From positions 248,001 through 312,000 of the forward strand of contig NZ_JAFEVL010000073.1 in assembly GCF_016901135.1 (NCBI RefSeq): a stretch of 64,000 nt of DNA. The letters run 5' to 3'. Made by a program: the position numbers and the translations under genes. The notes below the pieces were generated by a model that was given only the letters and a program-made list of their open reading frames with translations, did not search any database and had not been told where the DNA came from. Shown here piece after piece: positions 10,684 to 19,002 of this stretch. Source of the DNA: Martinezella lusitana. GTDB lineage: Bacteria; Pseudomonadota; Alphaproteobacteria; Rhizobiales; Rhizobiaceae. The first letter of the stretch is position 1; each line of letters opens with the position of its first letter.

Positions 10684-11721
10684 TCAACGCACGCTGGATG
10701 CCACCCAGCTATGCCACTCTTCCTCGTTGCCGTGGAAGGCGTTGAGGTCGATCCTGCCGTCGACGCCATGCGAAACGCCGGAGCCGGAATATTGCCAGAA
10801 CAGCCACTTCCGGCCGGGATAGACCTTGGAGGGATGGGCGGCCACGGAGCGCAGCCAGAAGGGATAATCGAGCAATTCGCCGCGCAGGTTGTCGCGATAG
10901 AAATCCGGAGCCGTATAGACGATCGGGCGTTGGCCGTAATATCTCTCCAGCTTGTCCATGAAGACCTGCATCTTCGCCAGCACCTGCTCGCGCGTCGGCC
11001 GACGCTTGCAGCTCGACTCGCCGTTCCACTCCACGTCGATCACCGGCGGCAGGGCTCCTGCCTCCTTCGGAACGTTGCGGATGAACCAATCGGCCTGCTC
11101 GCCGGCAGTCCGGCACCAATAGAAGAAGTGGTAGGCGCCGTGCTTGAGCCCGGCTTCACGGGCGGCACGCCAGTTGGCCTTGAACATGGGGTCGAGGTGG
11201 TCGCCGCCATCGGTCGCCTTGATGTAGACGAAGTTGGCGCCCTGCGTGCGCAGCGTATCCCAGTCGATGTCGCCCTGCCAGCGCGAGACGTCGACGCCAT
11301 GCACGGCCAGTTTCCTGGGTGAGGTGGTGCCGAAGTTGATCGGCTTGGCATCGCGGAAGCGGTGAGAATAGATCTGCATCGGCTCTTGCCGCATCGCGCG
11401 GGGCATCGGGTTCGACGGCGAGAGCATGGCGAGCGGCCGTTGCAGCGGCACTGGAACGTCATCGTCACCCTGGTCCGACGGCATGAATGCGTCTGGCCGG
11501 ACCTCGGCTGGCAGCGACGTCGCCAGAGCTTGCTGCCGTTCGACGCGCGAGACGGTTTCGCCGATTTCGACCGTCGGCACCGCAGCGCCATTCTTTGTTA
11601 TGGAACTGGTCGTTTCCTTGGAAGGCGCGCTTGCTTGCGCGGCTTCGCGCTCGCCTCTGGCGGCGCAGCCCGATATCGTCAGGCAAGCAAGGAGGATGGT
11701 CGATACAGCGGATAGACGCAT
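10684..11721 (-). CDS. GH25 lysozyme-family lipoprotein
   Basis: A predicted muramidase anchored as a lipoprotein. The 345-residue product begins with a signal peptide and lipobox ending at Cys19 (LTISGC), followed by a low-complexity linker of about 120 residues. The GH25 domain starts near residue 140 with HGVDVSRWQGDIDW and continues through ANFVYIKATDG, HGAYHFFY and the acidic core VIDVEWNG near residue 228, with the C-terminal WQYS segment. The D-V-S, D-V-E and WQYS signatures fit an active N-acetylmuramidase. The ATG at 11721 (MRLSAV) is preferred to a start seven codons upstream. A terminator follows at 10628-10651. The neighbouring L,D-transpeptidase suggests a shared cell-wall theme. 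Confidence 0.9.
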   Translation of the reverse strand: MRLSAVSTILLACLTISGCAARGEREAAQASAPSKETTSSITKNGAAVPTVEIGETVSRVERQQALATSLPAEVRPDAFMPSDQGDDDVPVPLQRPLAMLSPSNPMPRAMRQEPMQIYSHRFRDAKPINFGTTSPRKLAVHGVDVSRWQGDIDWDTLRTQGANFVYIKATDGGDHLDPMFKANWRAAREAGLKHGAYHFFYWCRTAGEQADWFIRNVPKEAGALPPVIDVEWNGESSCKRRPTREQVLAKMQVFMDKLERYYGQRPIVYTAPDFYRDNLRGELLDYPFWLRSVAAHPSKVYPGRKWLFWQYSGSGVSHGVDGRIDLNAFHGNEEEWHSWVASSVR

Positions 11722-11912
11722 AGGAACCCGTACGCAAAACACAATCGACGGCGGATCCGCGCCGTTCGGAAGTCACAGAGACGAAGTGCTAATAGAAATT
11801 TACCAAAAAAGATTGAATCAGATCTTTCTAACGCGAAGATTCGCGCGGGAAGCGCGGTCATCCGCTGGCGCGCAAGAGTGTCACTACATGGTGACTATAT
11901 CGTAAGGCTTTG

Positions 11913-13202
11913 TTATCTCTCGCGTTTGCCGCCGAAAGTGTAACCGGTCTCGACCGTCTTGTTACCGAATTTTTCTCTGAGCTTGTCCATAGCAGCTTCG
12001 GCAGCGGCCCGGCGTGTTGCCTGTGCATCGATCAGATCGGGTGGATCGGCGCGGGCCGCATCGCAAAGATCGGTGACGCCGATGCCGATGAGGCGGAACT
12101 TCGTGCCGTCGGTCTCGGCTTCAAGCAGGCGCAAGCCGGTGCGGAAAATTCGATCGGCAAGCTGCGTCGGATCCTCCAGGCGGCGATTGCGGGTTCGGCT
12201 CTTGAAGTCTGATGTTTTCAGCTTCAGCACGACGGTGTGGCCGGCAATGTCGCTGCGCTTCAGCCGGCGCGAGACCTTCTCCGAGAGGTCGCGCAGGATC
12301 GGCACCAGATCGTCATGGCGGGAGATATCCTCGAAGAAGGTCGTTTCCGACGATACGCTCTTTGCCGCTTCGTTCGGATGCACCGTGCGGTCGTCGATGC
12401 CGCGCGACAGGCGGGAAAGCCGCTGGCCGATGACACCATAGCGGCGCATGAGGTCACCTTCCTCCATGGTTTGCAGCTGGCCTATGGTGCGGATGCCGTC
12501 GCTTTCCAGCGTTGCGGCAAAGGCCTTGCCGACGCCCCAGATTGTTGTCACCGGGCGCGGCTCCAGAAACGCAACAGCTTCTTCTTGGCCGATGACGGAA
12601 AAGCCGCGCGGCTTCTGCAGGTCGGAGGCGACCTTGGCGAGGAATTTGCAATAGGAGAGGCCGACCGAGATGGTGATGCCGATTTCCTGCTCCACGCGTC
12701 GGGCGAATTTTGCCAGGATGCGGGCCGGCGGATCATGGTGAAGCCGTTGCGTGCCGTCGAGCTCCAGAAAGGCCTCGTCGATCGAAAGCGGCTGCACCAA
12801 CGGCGTCAGTTCCTGCATCAACGTGCGAACCTCGCGGCCGACGCGAACATATTTTTCCATGTTGGGGCGGATGACGACAGCCTGAGGACACGCTTCCAAG
12901 GCTTTGAACATCGGCATGGCAGACCGCACCCCGTGAATGCGGGCGATGTAGCAGGCAGTGGAGACGACGCCGCGCTTGCCGCCGCCGATAATGACCGGCT
13001 TGTCGGCCAATTCCGGATTATCCCGCTTCTCGATCGAGGCATAGAAGGCGTCGCAATCGATGTGCGCCAGGGTCAACGCATAGAGTTCGCGGTGATAGAC
13101 GAGGCGAGGACTGCCGCAGGCCCGGCAGCGCGTCCGCACGGCCGATTGCTCGCTCAAGCAATCGCGACAGAAACCGGAAATCTTATCGGGCGCAGGGGTC
13201 AT
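11913..13202 (-). CDS. dinB: DNA polymerase IV (Y-family, translesion), with N-terminal zinc-ribbon-like segment
   Basis: Error-prone polymerase used at damaged DNA. The 429-residue protein has the palm motifs HIDCDAFYASIEKRDNPEL and SIDEAFLEL, the helix-hairpin-helix region (IWGVGKAFAATLESDGIRTIGQL) and the little-finger domain. An unusual N-terminal extension of about 45 residues contains C-x2-C, 12 residues, C-x2-C (FCRDCLSE...RCRACGSP), which looks like a zinc ribbon and is absent from E. coli Pol IV. The frame stays open to 13433, but the ATG at 13202 is chosen because the LexA box at 13210-13224 lies directly before it. A TTGAGA-17-TAAGGT promoter-like pair upstream would give a leader of only about 20 nt, explaining the lack of a clear ribosome-binding site. 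Confidence 0.93.
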   Translation of the reverse strand: MTPAPDKISGFCRDCLSEQSAVRTRCRACGSPRLVYHRELYALTLAHIDCDAFYASIEKRDNPELADKPVIIGGGKRGVVSTACYIARIHGVRSAMPMFKALEACPQAVVIRPNMEKYVRVGREVRTLMQELTPLVQPLSIDEAFLELDGTQRLHHDPPARILAKFARRVEQEIGITISVGLSYCKFLAKVASDLQKPRGFSVIGQEEAVAFLEPRPVTTIWGVGKAFAATLESDGIRTIGQLQTMEEGDLMRRYGVIGQRLSRLSRGIDDRTVHPNEAAKSVSSETTFFEDISRHDDLVPILRDLSEKVSRRLKRSDIAGHTVVLKLKTSDFKSRTRNRRLEDPTQLADRIFRTGLRLLEAETDGTKFRLIGIGVTDLCDAARADPPDLIDAQATRRAAAEAAMDKLREKFGNKTVETGYTFGGKRER

Positions 13203-13209
13203 CGAGCGA

Positions 13210-13224
13210 GAACAAAAATTGAAC
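13210..13224 (-). promoter_or_regulatory. LexA (SOS) box at the dinB promoter
   Basis: GAACAAAAATTGAAC matches GAAC-N7-GAAC exactly and differs by one base from the box at 5469. It ends 8 bp from the dinB ATG and sits in the 83-bp region shared with the divergent GNAT gene, so LexA could influence both. Confidence 0.85.
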
Positions 13225-13285
13225 ATCGCCACCTTATGTTCTAAGCTCGCGAGTCTCAAGCCGGAAAACAGCGAAGGGGGAAGGG

Positions 13286-13864
13286 GTGCAGGATTTAAGT
13301 GTGCGACCATTGACGCCGGATCGCTGGGGCGATTTCGAGACACTCTTCGGGCCGAGCGGCGCCTGCTATGGCTGCTGGTGCACCCATTTTCGCATTCCAA
13401 CATCGCAGCGCAAGACGATGGACGGGGCGGCAAAGAAGCGGTTCATTGAAGAGCGCGTTGCGGCCGGACCGCCGCCGGGTCTTCTCGGCTATATCGACGA
13501 GCGCCCGGTTGCCTGGGTGCAGGTCGGTCCGCGCTCGGAGCTGCCGCAATGGAACTCTGCGAAAACAGTGTCGCGGCCGCTCGATCCGGCCGACGCCGAG
13601 GATGGCTCGGTCTGGGCCGTGAGCTGCTTCTTCATGAATTCGCGCGATCGCGGCAAAGGGCACAGCCATCGCATGCTGTCGGAAGCGGTGAATTTCGCCA
13701 AGGCTTCCGGCGCGCGCCTGCTCGAGGGCTGTCCGATCGAACGCACCAAGCAATCGAAGTCCGTCGGTCTTTATGTCGGCTCGCAGCGCATATTTGAGAC
13801 GGCCGGATTTTCCGAGGTCGCCAAGCGCAAGGATGGGCGACCGCTGATGCGCCTTGTTCTCTGA
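13286..13864 (+). CDS. GNAT family N-acetyltransferase
   Basis: A 192-residue predicted acetyltransferase with unknown substrate. The acetyl-CoA-binding segment is recognisable as SCFFMNSRDRGKGHSHRMLSEAV (R-x2-G-K-G-x-S) near residues 110-135, followed by a strand ending LLEGCPIE. The N-terminal part has a Cys-rich stretch (GACYGCWCTHF). The GTG at 13286 sits immediately behind a purine-rich GGGGGAAGGG; a GTG five codons later is an alternative. It is divergent from dinB across a LexA box, so damage-linked expression is possible but not shown. Confidence 0.8.
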   Translation: MQDLSVRPLTPDRWGDFETLFGPSGACYGCWCTHFRIPTSQRKTMDGAAKKRFIEERVAAGPPPGLLGYIDERPVAWVQVGPRSELPQWNSAKTVSRPLDPADAEDGSVWAVSCFFMNSRDRGKGHSHRMLSEAVNFAKASGARLLEGCPIERTKQSKSVGLYVGSQRIFETAGFSEVAKRKDGRPLMRLVL

Positions 13865-13881
13865 TGGTGGGGCCGGCGGTC

Positions 13882-14529
13882 TCAGCGAGCGATATGCGCC
13901 TGGATCAGCGGTGCTGCCTGGCTCCATTCGTTCGCCGCGGCGATGCCCGCTGCCACGGCCGGCGCCATGCGATGGACGATGGAATCCGGCTTCAGGTTGA
14001 TCAGGAGGCAATCCGGGACATGCTCGCCGACCGAATGCAGATTGTGCGCCATGTCGTCGACGAAGGCGACCGGCAGTGTGCGCCTTCCATGCAGCGACTG
14101 CACGATCGGCCCTTTCGGCTGCAGCGATGCAAGCAGCGGATAGGCAAGGCCGAGCCTGTCGAGAAGGCGGCGTCGCTGGGTCGAGAATTGCGGCGGCATG
14201 GCCGTGAGAAAAACGATGTCGGCGTCCTTCGAAAAACCGCCGAGGGTATCGATGACGCGATCAAGCGGCGTCTGCCATTGCTCCTGGGCCTCGAAGAACG
14301 CTTCGATCAGCCGATGGACGTCCTTTTCTTCCAGCACCGTTCCATCGGCTTTGGAGATGATGTTGCCCGTCAGCCTGAAGGACCGCGGCAGGAATTCATG
14401 CCCTTCGGCATTGATGAAGAGCAAGAAAGGCGCAAAGAAATGCAGTACGACATCATCGACATCGCAGACGATCAACGGCCGATCCTGGAGGCGGATATGC
14501 GATGTGTCGAATTCGAGCGGGGCATCCAT
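13882..14529 (-). CDS. HAD superfamily hydrolase-like protein
   Basis: A 215-residue soluble protein of unknown substrate. HAD motif I is visible as VCDVDDVV (residues about 21-28) with the nucleophile Asp, motif II as FLTAMPP (about residue 107) and motif IV as VAFVDDMAHNL (about residue 155), so phosphatase-type chemistry is plausible. It has no signal peptide. It lies two bases downstream of the DUF3572 gene on the same strand, and the pair is probably one transcript, divergent from divK. The 3' end faces the GNAT gene. Confidence 0.75.
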   Translation of the reverse strand: MDAPLEFDTSHIRLQDRPLIVCDVDDVVLHFFAPFLLFINAEGHEFLPRSFRLTGNIISKADGTVLEEKDVHRLIEAFFEAQEQWQTPLDRVIDTLGGFSKDADIVFLTAMPPQFSTQRRRLLDRLGLAYPLLASLQPKGPIVQSLHGRRTLPVAFVDDMAHNLHSVGEHVPDCLLINLKPDSIVHRMAPAVAAGIAAANEWSQAAPLIQAHIAR

Positions 14530-14531
14530 GG

Positions 14532-14840
14532 TCAGTATTCTCCGGAGGCAAGGCCGGGCGGCGAGAAATGCGCCGACGCAGCCGCGACGGCCTCCGGCGG
14601 TATGCCGCTGGCCTCGCAGAAAGCCAGCAATGTCGGCTCATGGTTCATCAGAAAGTCGAGCATGCCCGCAAGAAAGGCCGGCTCGTTGATGGCGTTGCGC
14701 ACCTGTGCCGGCTCGACGCCGGTGAGCGCCAGGAAGCGGCTGAACATATCCGGTTCGTTGGCCAGCCAGCCGAGCACGGCGATCGCTGTCTCCTGCGGCG
14801 CCGCCGCATTCTTCTTCGGGTTCTTGAAGTTACTTTGCAT
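14532..14840 (-). CDS. DUF3572 domain-containing protein
   Basis: A 102-residue all-helical protein recognised as DUF3572 from the core ETAIAVLGWLANEPDMFSRFLALTG and the helical repeat pattern after it. The function is unknown. It is conserved next to divK in rhizobia, as here, where it is transcribed divergently from divK across 131 bp, and it is followed two bases later by the HAD-like gene. Confidence 0.82.
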   Translation of the reverse strand: MQSNFKNPKKNAAAPQETAIAVLGWLANEPDMFSRFLALTGVEPAQVRNAINEPAFLAGMLDFLMNHEPTLLAFCEASGIPPEAVAAASAHFSPPGLASGEY

Positions 14841-14971
14841 TTCGACGGACGAATTACCTATTTTTCAACCAAATCCCGGTAGTATCCGATTCAAGTATTT
14901 CTGGAATCGATTTCTCACGACCCTATATTTTGAGAGAATAGATGCAATACCGGATGCAGGGACAGCTTTCC

Positions 14972-15343
14972 ATGCCTAAGCAAGTGATGATTGTAGAAGA
15001 CAATGAGCTGAATATGAAGCTCTTTCGCGATCTGATCGAGGCGTCCGGCTACACCACGATCCAGACCCGAAACGGCATGGAAGCGCTTGATCTTGCTCGC
15101 AAACATCGCCCGGACCTGATCCTTATGGATATCCAGCTTCCGGAAGTTTCCGGGCTAGAAGTGACCAAATGGCTCAAGGAGGACGATGATCTGCACGTCA
15201 TTCCGGTGATCGCGGTCACGGCCTTTGCCATGAAGGGCGACGAAGAGCGCATTCGCCAGGGCGGATGCGAGGCCTATGTCTCGAAGCCGATTTCCGTCCC
15301 GAAATTTATTGAAACCATCAAGACTTATTTGGGCGACGCCTGA
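14972..15343 (+). CDS. divK: Single-domain response regulator DivK
   Basis: Essential cell-cycle response regulator of alphaproteobacteria; phosphorylated DivK modulates the DivJ/PleC/DivL kinases and so lowers CtrA activity. The 123-residue product is a lone receiver domain with the acidic pair ED at 9-10, phospho-acceptor Asp53 in LILMDIQLP, Thr in VTAFAMKGDE and Lys in YVSKPIS. The start is the ATG giving MPKQVMIVEDNEL; an in-frame ATG ten codons upstream is ignored because family members begin MPK. pleD follows after 16 bp, so divK and pleD form an operon. Two GANTC sites (14888 and 14904), targets of the cell-cycle methylase CcrM, lie in the upstream region. Confidence 0.97.
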   Translation: MPKQVMIVEDNELNMKLFRDLIEASGYTTIQTRNGMEALDLARKHRPDLILMDIQLPEVSGLEVTKWLKEDDDLHVIPVIAVTAFAMKGDEERIRQGGCEAYVSKPISVPKFIETIKTYLGDA

Positions 15344-15359
15344 GCGTGGGGAAAAGCTG

Positions 15360-16733
15360 ATGACCGCGCGCATCCTGGTGGTTGACGATATTCCAGCGAA
15401 TGTGAAGCTTCTCGAGGCGCGACTGCTGGCCGAGTATTTCGAGGTGCTGACGGCGGAGGATGGATCGAAAGCACTTGCCATCTGCGGGGGCGCCCAGGTC
15501 GATCTCATCCTTCTCGATATCATGATGCCGGGCATGGACGGGTTCGAAGTGTGCGAGCGCCTGAAGTCCGATCCGCGCACCGCGCATATCCCCGTGATCA
15601 TGGTCACGGCGCTGGATCAGCCCGCCGATCGCGTGCGCGGCCTGAAAGCCGGAGCCGACGATTTCCTGACCAAGCCGGTCAACGACCTGCAGCTCATTTC
15701 GCGCGTCAAGAGCCTGCTTCGTTTGAAGACGCTCAGCGACGAGCTGCGTATGCGCAATGAGACCGCCCGTAATTTCGGTATCGACGACCTGCTGCGGGTC
15801 GGTGATGGCCGCGCTGACGAAACCGGCAATGTGCTTCTGGTCGACGGCCGCGCCAATTCGCAGGAGCGGATCATCCGCACGCTCAAGCCGATCGCCCAGG
15901 TCATGGCGATGTCCGATCCGCAGGCCGCCTTGTTCGAGGCAGCCGAACGGCCGTTCGAGCTCGTCATCGTGAATTCGAATTTTGACGACTATGACCCGCT
16001 GCGGCTTTGCTCGCAGCTCCGCTCGCTGGAGCGTACGCGCTTCCTGCCTGTCTTGCTGGTGACGGAGCAGGGCGCAGACGAGATGATCGTCCGTGCGCTC
16101 GATCTCGGTGTCAACGATTACATCGTCCGGCCGATCGATCCGAACGAGTTGGTCGCCCGCTGCCTGACGCAGATACGGCGCAAGCGCTATAACGACCGTC
16201 TGCGGGCCAGCGTGCAGCAGACCATTGAACTTGCCGTCACCGACGCGCTGACCGGGCTGAACAACAGGCGCTATCTCGACAATCACCTGAAGATCCTTTT
16301 CAACCGTTCGCTGGCGCGGGGGCGACCGCTCTCGGTTCTGATCGCCGATATCGATCGATTCAAACAGGTCAACGATACCTACGGCCATGATGCCGGTGAC
16401 GAAGTGCTCAAGGAATTCGCCACCCGTATGCGGTCGACCGTACGCGGCGCCGATCTGGCTTGCCGCTACGGCGGAGAGGAATTCGTCGTCGTCATGCCTG
16501 ATACGTCTGCTGAAGTGGCGTCCGCCGTCGCGGAACGCTTGCGCGCATCGGTAGAAAATATGCCCGTGAAGCTACGGGAATCCGGCGTTGCTCTTAACAT
16601 TACGGCCTCCTTCGGGATCTCGTGCCGTTTGGAAACGGTCGAAACGCCGGAGCAGCTGATGAAACAGGCCGATCTTGCGCTTTATGAAGCTAAAAGGGCG
16701 GGGCGCAATCGGGTTGTAGCTTCAGCGGCCTGA
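15360..16733 (+). CDS. pleD: Diguanylate cyclase response regulator PleD
   Basis: Makes cyclic di-GMP and in Caulobacter drives the motile-to-sessile transition. The 457-residue protein has a first receiver domain with Asp53 (LILLDIMMPGMDG), a second, degenerate receiver (about 155-275) and a GGDEF domain with active site GGEEF near residue 372. The product-inhibition site RxxD is intact as RGAD five residues before GGEEF, so feedback inhibition by c-di-GMP is expected. The ATG at 15360 lies 16 bp after the divK stop with GGGGAAAAG upstream. A long AT-rich spacer follows. Confidence 0.97.
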   Translation: MTARILVVDDIPANVKLLEARLLAEYFEVLTAEDGSKALAICGGAQVDLILLDIMMPGMDGFEVCERLKSDPRTAHIPVIMVTALDQPADRVRGLKAGADDFLTKPVNDLQLISRVKSLLRLKTLSDELRMRNETARNFGIDDLLRVGDGRADETGNVLLVDGRANSQERIIRTLKPIAQVMAMSDPQAALFEAAERPFELVIVNSNFDDYDPLRLCSQLRSLERTRFLPVLLVTEQGADEMIVRALDLGVNDYIVRPIDPNELVARCLTQIRRKRYNDRLRASVQQTIELAVTDALTGLNNRRYLDNHLKILFNRSLARGRPLSVLIADIDRFKQVNDTYGHDAGDEVLKEFATRMRSTVRGADLACRYGGEEFVVVMPDTSAEVASAVAERLRASVENMPVKLRESGVALNITASFGISCRLETVETPEQLMKQADLALYEAKRAGRNRVVASAA

Positions 16734-17371
16734 TCGAGAACAAATCACTCTAGATGAGATCCTTCCCTCAATATTGAGGGGCATTCCCAAGTTTTGAACA
16801 ATGATTAAGATTTTTTAATCTTTGCACCCTTGCGGTATGTCCTCCGGATTATGGCATAGGATAAATTTGGTATTTTTATTTTTTATTTGAGGAAATACTT
16901 GAATTAATGGAATATTTGGGGATATTTATAGCTGATTCTCTGTACTGATATGTAAAGTATGCGGCGTTATTAGGAGAAAATAGCGGAAGAACTGCGCGTT
17001 AATTGATAATAATTAACGTGTTCAAATGTTCTTAAATATCTGTATTCGGAATTTGTTGCATATGCGAAAGTTATCTCTTTCCTCTTCAGATATCTTCGCT
17101 TTTGAATTGTGAATCTTGCAGAAGATTCCTTCCGGCGAAGTTGGGAATTTTAACCATCCGACCAGAGAGCAATTTTTTATCATTAAGAATTTGTTGATTT
17201 TCTTTCGATTTCGCGCGAATTTAGTCTCGTACACAGACAGCCCGTATGGGTTCGAGATACCCCATGATGCTCAGGTCCGCCGCATCTCCTGGGTCGTGGG
17301 GTCGGTCGGCTGGCGTGCAATATAAACGGTTCCTCGTGCCGTTTTGCAGGCTAGCCGGCCCCCAACTTAAG

Positions 17372-17407
17372 ACGCCGCTCTTCGGTTTTTCGAAGGCGGC
17401 GTTTTTT
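17372..17407 (+). terminator. Strong intrinsic terminator, plus strand
   Basis: Stem ACGCCGC / GCGGCGT extended inward by CTTCG / CGAAG across a one-base bulge, followed by six T. No plus-strand protein gene ends nearby (pleD ends 640 bp upstream), which suggests that it ends an unannotated RNA or a very long pleD 3' region. Confidence 0.8.
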
Positions 17408-17501
17408 CTTTCTCGACGAATACAAGGGATCTATATTTTAGCTCTTCTTGCCTTATGAAGCACAGTCAAGCTCTGCGTCGGGAAAACGTTATTAAAAACA
17501 A

Positions 17502-17532
17502 AAAAGGCGCTAACCTCTCGGTTGCGCCTTTT
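17502..17532 (-). terminator. rpmG intrinsic terminator
   Basis: AAAAGGCGC (17502-17510) pairs with GCGCCTTTT (17524-17532), and on the minus strand a T-rich tail follows. It lies just beyond the rpmG stop codon at 17554. Confidence 0.82.
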
Positions 17533-17553
17533 GTAACCAGAAGTTTAGGAAAC

Positions 17554-17721
17554 TCACTTGATCTTCGTTTCCTTGAACTCGACATGCTTCTTAGCAACCG
17601 GGTCGTACTTCGTCTTCGTCATCTTGTCCGTCATCGTACGGCTGTTCTTCGTCGTGACGTAGAAGAAACCTGTGTCGGCCGTCGACAGCAGCTTGATCTT
17701 GATAGTGGTAGCCTTGGCCAT
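17554..17721 (-). CDS. rpmG: 50S ribosomal protein L33
   Basis: A 55-residue basic protein of the large ribosomal subunit, beginning MAKATTIKIKLLSTADTGFF and ending HVEFKETKIK. It is of the cysteine-free form, lacking the zinc-binding CxxC pairs seen in some L33 paralogues, so it does not depend on zinc. The ATG at 17721 gives the standard length; upstream in-frame sequence is not coding-like. It has its own terminator. Confidence 0.97.
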   Translation of the reverse strand: MAKATTIKIKLLSTADTGFFYVTTKNSRTMTDKMTKTKYDPVAKKHVEFKETKIK

Positions 17722-17817
17722 AGTCGTCCTGCCTTTAATAAAAATGAACGCCGTGGACGGCCAGTGCGGAGGTCCACGGCGAATTCTGGCGCGAAAATAC
17801 AAATCGCGCCCGAAAAG

Positions 17818-19002
17818 TCAACCTCTGTTGCCCATGAAAAGCAATCGTATCCCCGAAAGCAGGACATAAAGGCCGAAGAAAAAGGCAACAGCCCAGGCAA
17901 AGCCGCTGGGGTTGACCAAATCCATGGCCGTGCCGATCGTCGGCGGCCCGAGAACCATGCCGATGGCATAACAGAAAACGAAGGCCGCATTGGCGGCCAC
18001 GAGATCCGCTCCGGTCAGGCGCGTGCCAAGATGGCTGAGGCCTACCGTGTACATGCCGGAAACACAGCCGCCCCAGAAGAGCAGAATGACCGCGAGAATA
18101 ATCCAGTTCGAGGACAGAGACGGCAGCAGGAGCGCGCCCACCAAGCCGATGGTGGCCATGATCGAGAGCAATGGCCGCTTGTCGCGCATGCGGTCGGCAA
18201 GCAGCCCCAAGGGGATCTGGAAGACGAAATTACCGACGCCCATGACGGTCAGGAGCAACGCGGCCTGTGATTCGTTGAAGCCGAGGCGCGTGGCATAGCT
18301 GGTAAACAACGAGCCGCCGCCGACGGTGACGGCGCCGAACACGAACACTGCCGCGGTGGCCGTCGGGACCAGGAAGATGTAGCGGACGAAATGCAGCTCA
18401 GGCTTTTCGTCGACGACCGGGCTTTCGTTGCGCGCAATGAAGATCGGGATGGCGGCTGCCAGGATGATGCAGGCGCCGATGGCGAAGGGCATGAGCCCTT
18501 CGCTGCCGACAAGCGAGAAGAGCAGGGGGCCGGCTGCAAAGCCGAGGGAGAAGACCGTGGAATAGAGGCCGAGCACGAAACCGCGCTTGGAAGGCGGCGA
18601 AGCCGCATTGATCCAGAATTCCGACAGGATGAACAGAGTCGTCGTCGACCCGTGGAACAGGATACGCAGCGGAAACCACAGCAGCAGGTTTTCCGCGTAG
18701 TAGAAGCCCAGCGAGCTCAGCGCGGAGAGCATGACCGCCCAGATCATCGTCTGCACGACGCCGAAGCGATGCGCGAGTTTTGTCGTGATGACCGCGGCGA
18801 GCATCGACGCCACTCCCATCATCGCGGTGTTGACCCCGATCAGGCTTGAGGAGACGCCGCGCTTTTCCAGAATGATGCTGAGAAGCGGCAGGCCCAACCC
18901 AATGGCAATGCCTACGGCGGACACGGACGCGATAGCTGCGACGAGCGAGGGCCAGTGAATTTCTTCGACATGGCCGGTCTTGCCGTTCGTCGGTTCAAGC
19001 AT
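17818..19002 (-). CDS. MFS transporter
   Basis: A 394-residue inner-membrane protein with about 12 hydrophobic helices and the major-facilitator layout of two six-helix halves. The family loop between helices 2 and 3 appears as TTKLAHRFGVVQ, and its second-half equivalent as GLLADRMRDKRPLL. The pattern resembles the YcaD/sugar-efflux-like branch, but the substrate cannot be read from sequence. The ATG at 19002 (MLEPTNGK) follows AAGGA; the frame is open 24 codons further upstream without a ribosome-binding site. The gene stands between rpmG and DUF983 on the same strand. Confidence 0.88.
   Translation of the reverse strand: MLEPTNGKTGHVEEIHWPSLVAAIASVSAVGIAIGLGLPLLSIILEKRGVSSSLIGVNTAMMGVASMLAAVITTKLAHRFGVVQTMIWAVMLSALSSLGFYYAENLLLWFPLRILFHGSTTTLFILSEFWINAASPPSKRGFVLGLYSTVFSLGFAAGPLLFSLVGSEGLMPFAIGACIILAAAIPIFIARNESPVVDEKPELHFVRYIFLVPTATAAVFVFGAVTVGGGSLFTSYATRLGFNESQAALLLTVMGVGNFVFQIPLGLLADRMRDKRPLLSIMATIGLVGALLLPSLSSNWIILAVILLFWGGCVSGMYTVGLSHLGTRLTGADLVAANAAFVFCYAIGMVLGPPTIGTAMDLVNPSGFAWAVAFFFGLYVLLSGIRLLFMGNRG

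Larger units (their letters stand above)
16734..17553. other. AT-rich 820-bp spacer between pleD and rpmG
   Basis: This stretch is visibly poorer in G+C than its flanks, especially 16780-17240. It contains a 16-bp perfect palindrome (CCCTCAATATTGAGGG, 16765-16780), a hairpin CGTTAATT-6-AATTAACG (16997-17018), a more GC-rich block (about 17230-17370) that could be a small RNA ending in the terminator at 17372-17407, and the rpmG terminator at 17502-17532. The few open frames have no ribosome-binding site and no resemblance to known families, so I call no protein gene here. Confidence 0.55.

Noticed and set aside
13203..13433. N-terminal extension of dinB
   Set aside because: It would run through the LexA operator and promoter, and the translated sequence is not protein-like.
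16999..17016. TTAA...TTAA pair considered as a CtrA site
   Set aside because: The half-sites are 10 bp apart instead of the 7 bp required for a CtrA box, and no gene start is near.
17022..17234. 70-codon minus-strand frame in the AT-rich spacer
   Set aside because: Start lacks a ribosome-binding site and the peptide is Lys/Asn-rich as expected from AT-rich non-coding DNA.
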